A DNA stretch of 64,000 bases, taken from assembly GCF_932276165.1 (NCBI RefSeq), contig NC_064012.1:14515501-14579500 (forward strand), read 5' to 3'. A model generated the notes under the pieces. The model saw nothing but the letters and a program-made list of their open reading frames with translations, was not told the DNA's origin and made no database searches. The position numbers and the translations under genes are program-made. Origin of the DNA: Plutella xylostella (Eukaryota > Arthropoda > Insecta > Lepidoptera > Plutellidae). This document shows, piece after piece, positions 63,711 to 64,000 of this stretch (position 1 is its first letter; every line of letters begins with the position of its first letter).

Positions 63711-64000
63711 TTACTATTACGTATTTTGATCTGTAAGAACCGACCCGCGGCGCTGTGAAAAATACTGTACACTGCGATTAAACATAATTATTACCAGATT
63801 ACCAGGTACCGTATTCATAGAAACTCGATCGGCGAAACCATAACGAGACGGAGTTCGTAGTTCATAGACTGGTTCTCCAGATTTTAGGAAATGCGGGTTT
63901 GATTCTTTAGGGTTTTTGTAAATGCAAGTTTCTTTTGTACTGCCTCTCTTTGCTCAGTTATTTAAATTTAAGAAATGTGGGTAATTTTGTAAGGCCTAGC

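Noticed and set aside
1..64000. CRISPR array, operon or other prokaryotic feature
   Set aside because: The window has spliced animal genes; the repeats are transposon families and microsatellites without spacer-repeat regularity.

Overview
This window is nuclear DNA from an insect, almost certainly a moth or butterfly (Lepidoptera). The evidence is short coding exons in a long AT-rich background, a three-exon-plus odorant-receptor C-terminus, Helitrons of the lepidopteran type (5' TC, 3' CTAG, inserted between A and T), 3' ends of RTE-type retrotransposons ending in TGATGA repeats, and tRNA-derived SINEs. No bacterial, organellar or viral gene was recognised. The species cannot be named from the sequence alone.

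Six host genes are supported by exon joins with matching splice phases. (1) About 6.5-19.2 kb, minus strand: the first seven exons (557 codons, open throughout) of a large basic/serine-rich protein I do not recognise; it continues past the left edge. (2) 25.2-27.4 kb, plus: a DHHC palmitoyltransferase of the ZDHHC16 type. (3) 30.7-43.9 kb, minus: a two-exon FoxF/biniou forkhead factor with a 12.3-kb intron. (4) 50.0-53.5 kb, minus: a 427-aa, six-finger C2H2 protein. (5) 53.9-56.7 kb, plus: UBE2G2 (Ubc7-type E2, 167 aa), head to head with gene 4 over about 430 bp. (6) 59.1-61.1 kb, minus: the last four exons of an odorant receptor whose 5' part lies beyond the right edge or is missing.

The rest is mainly mobile DNA. 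A LINE of the Jockey/CR1-like group with two intact ORFs (about 35.7-40.7 kb) sits antisense in the FoxF intron. Around it are many non-autonomous DNA elements whose terminal inverted repeats (TIRs) and target-site duplications (TSDs) can be read directly. Several are nested: a TA-flanked element inside a hAT element (21.2-22.9 kb), a TAA-flanked MITE inside another MITE (41.7-42.1 kb), an 81-bp hairpin element inside a SINE (62 kb), and a 1,154-bp element inside a SINE (12.5-13.7 kb). The last has a perfect 10-bp TSD, opposed arrays of CGAAT words and a three-copy internal tandem repeat, and is the best candidate for something undescribed. A second candidate is a perfect 63-bp inverted repeat at 63.2-63.5 kb whose loop carries a textbook TATA plus initiator core promoter.

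The genes do not form a pathway. UBE2G2 and ZDHHC16 act in ER and membrane-protein housekeeping, FoxF in visceral mesoderm, and the odorant receptor in chemosensation. The shared theme is short exons crowded by, and interspersed with, small transposons.
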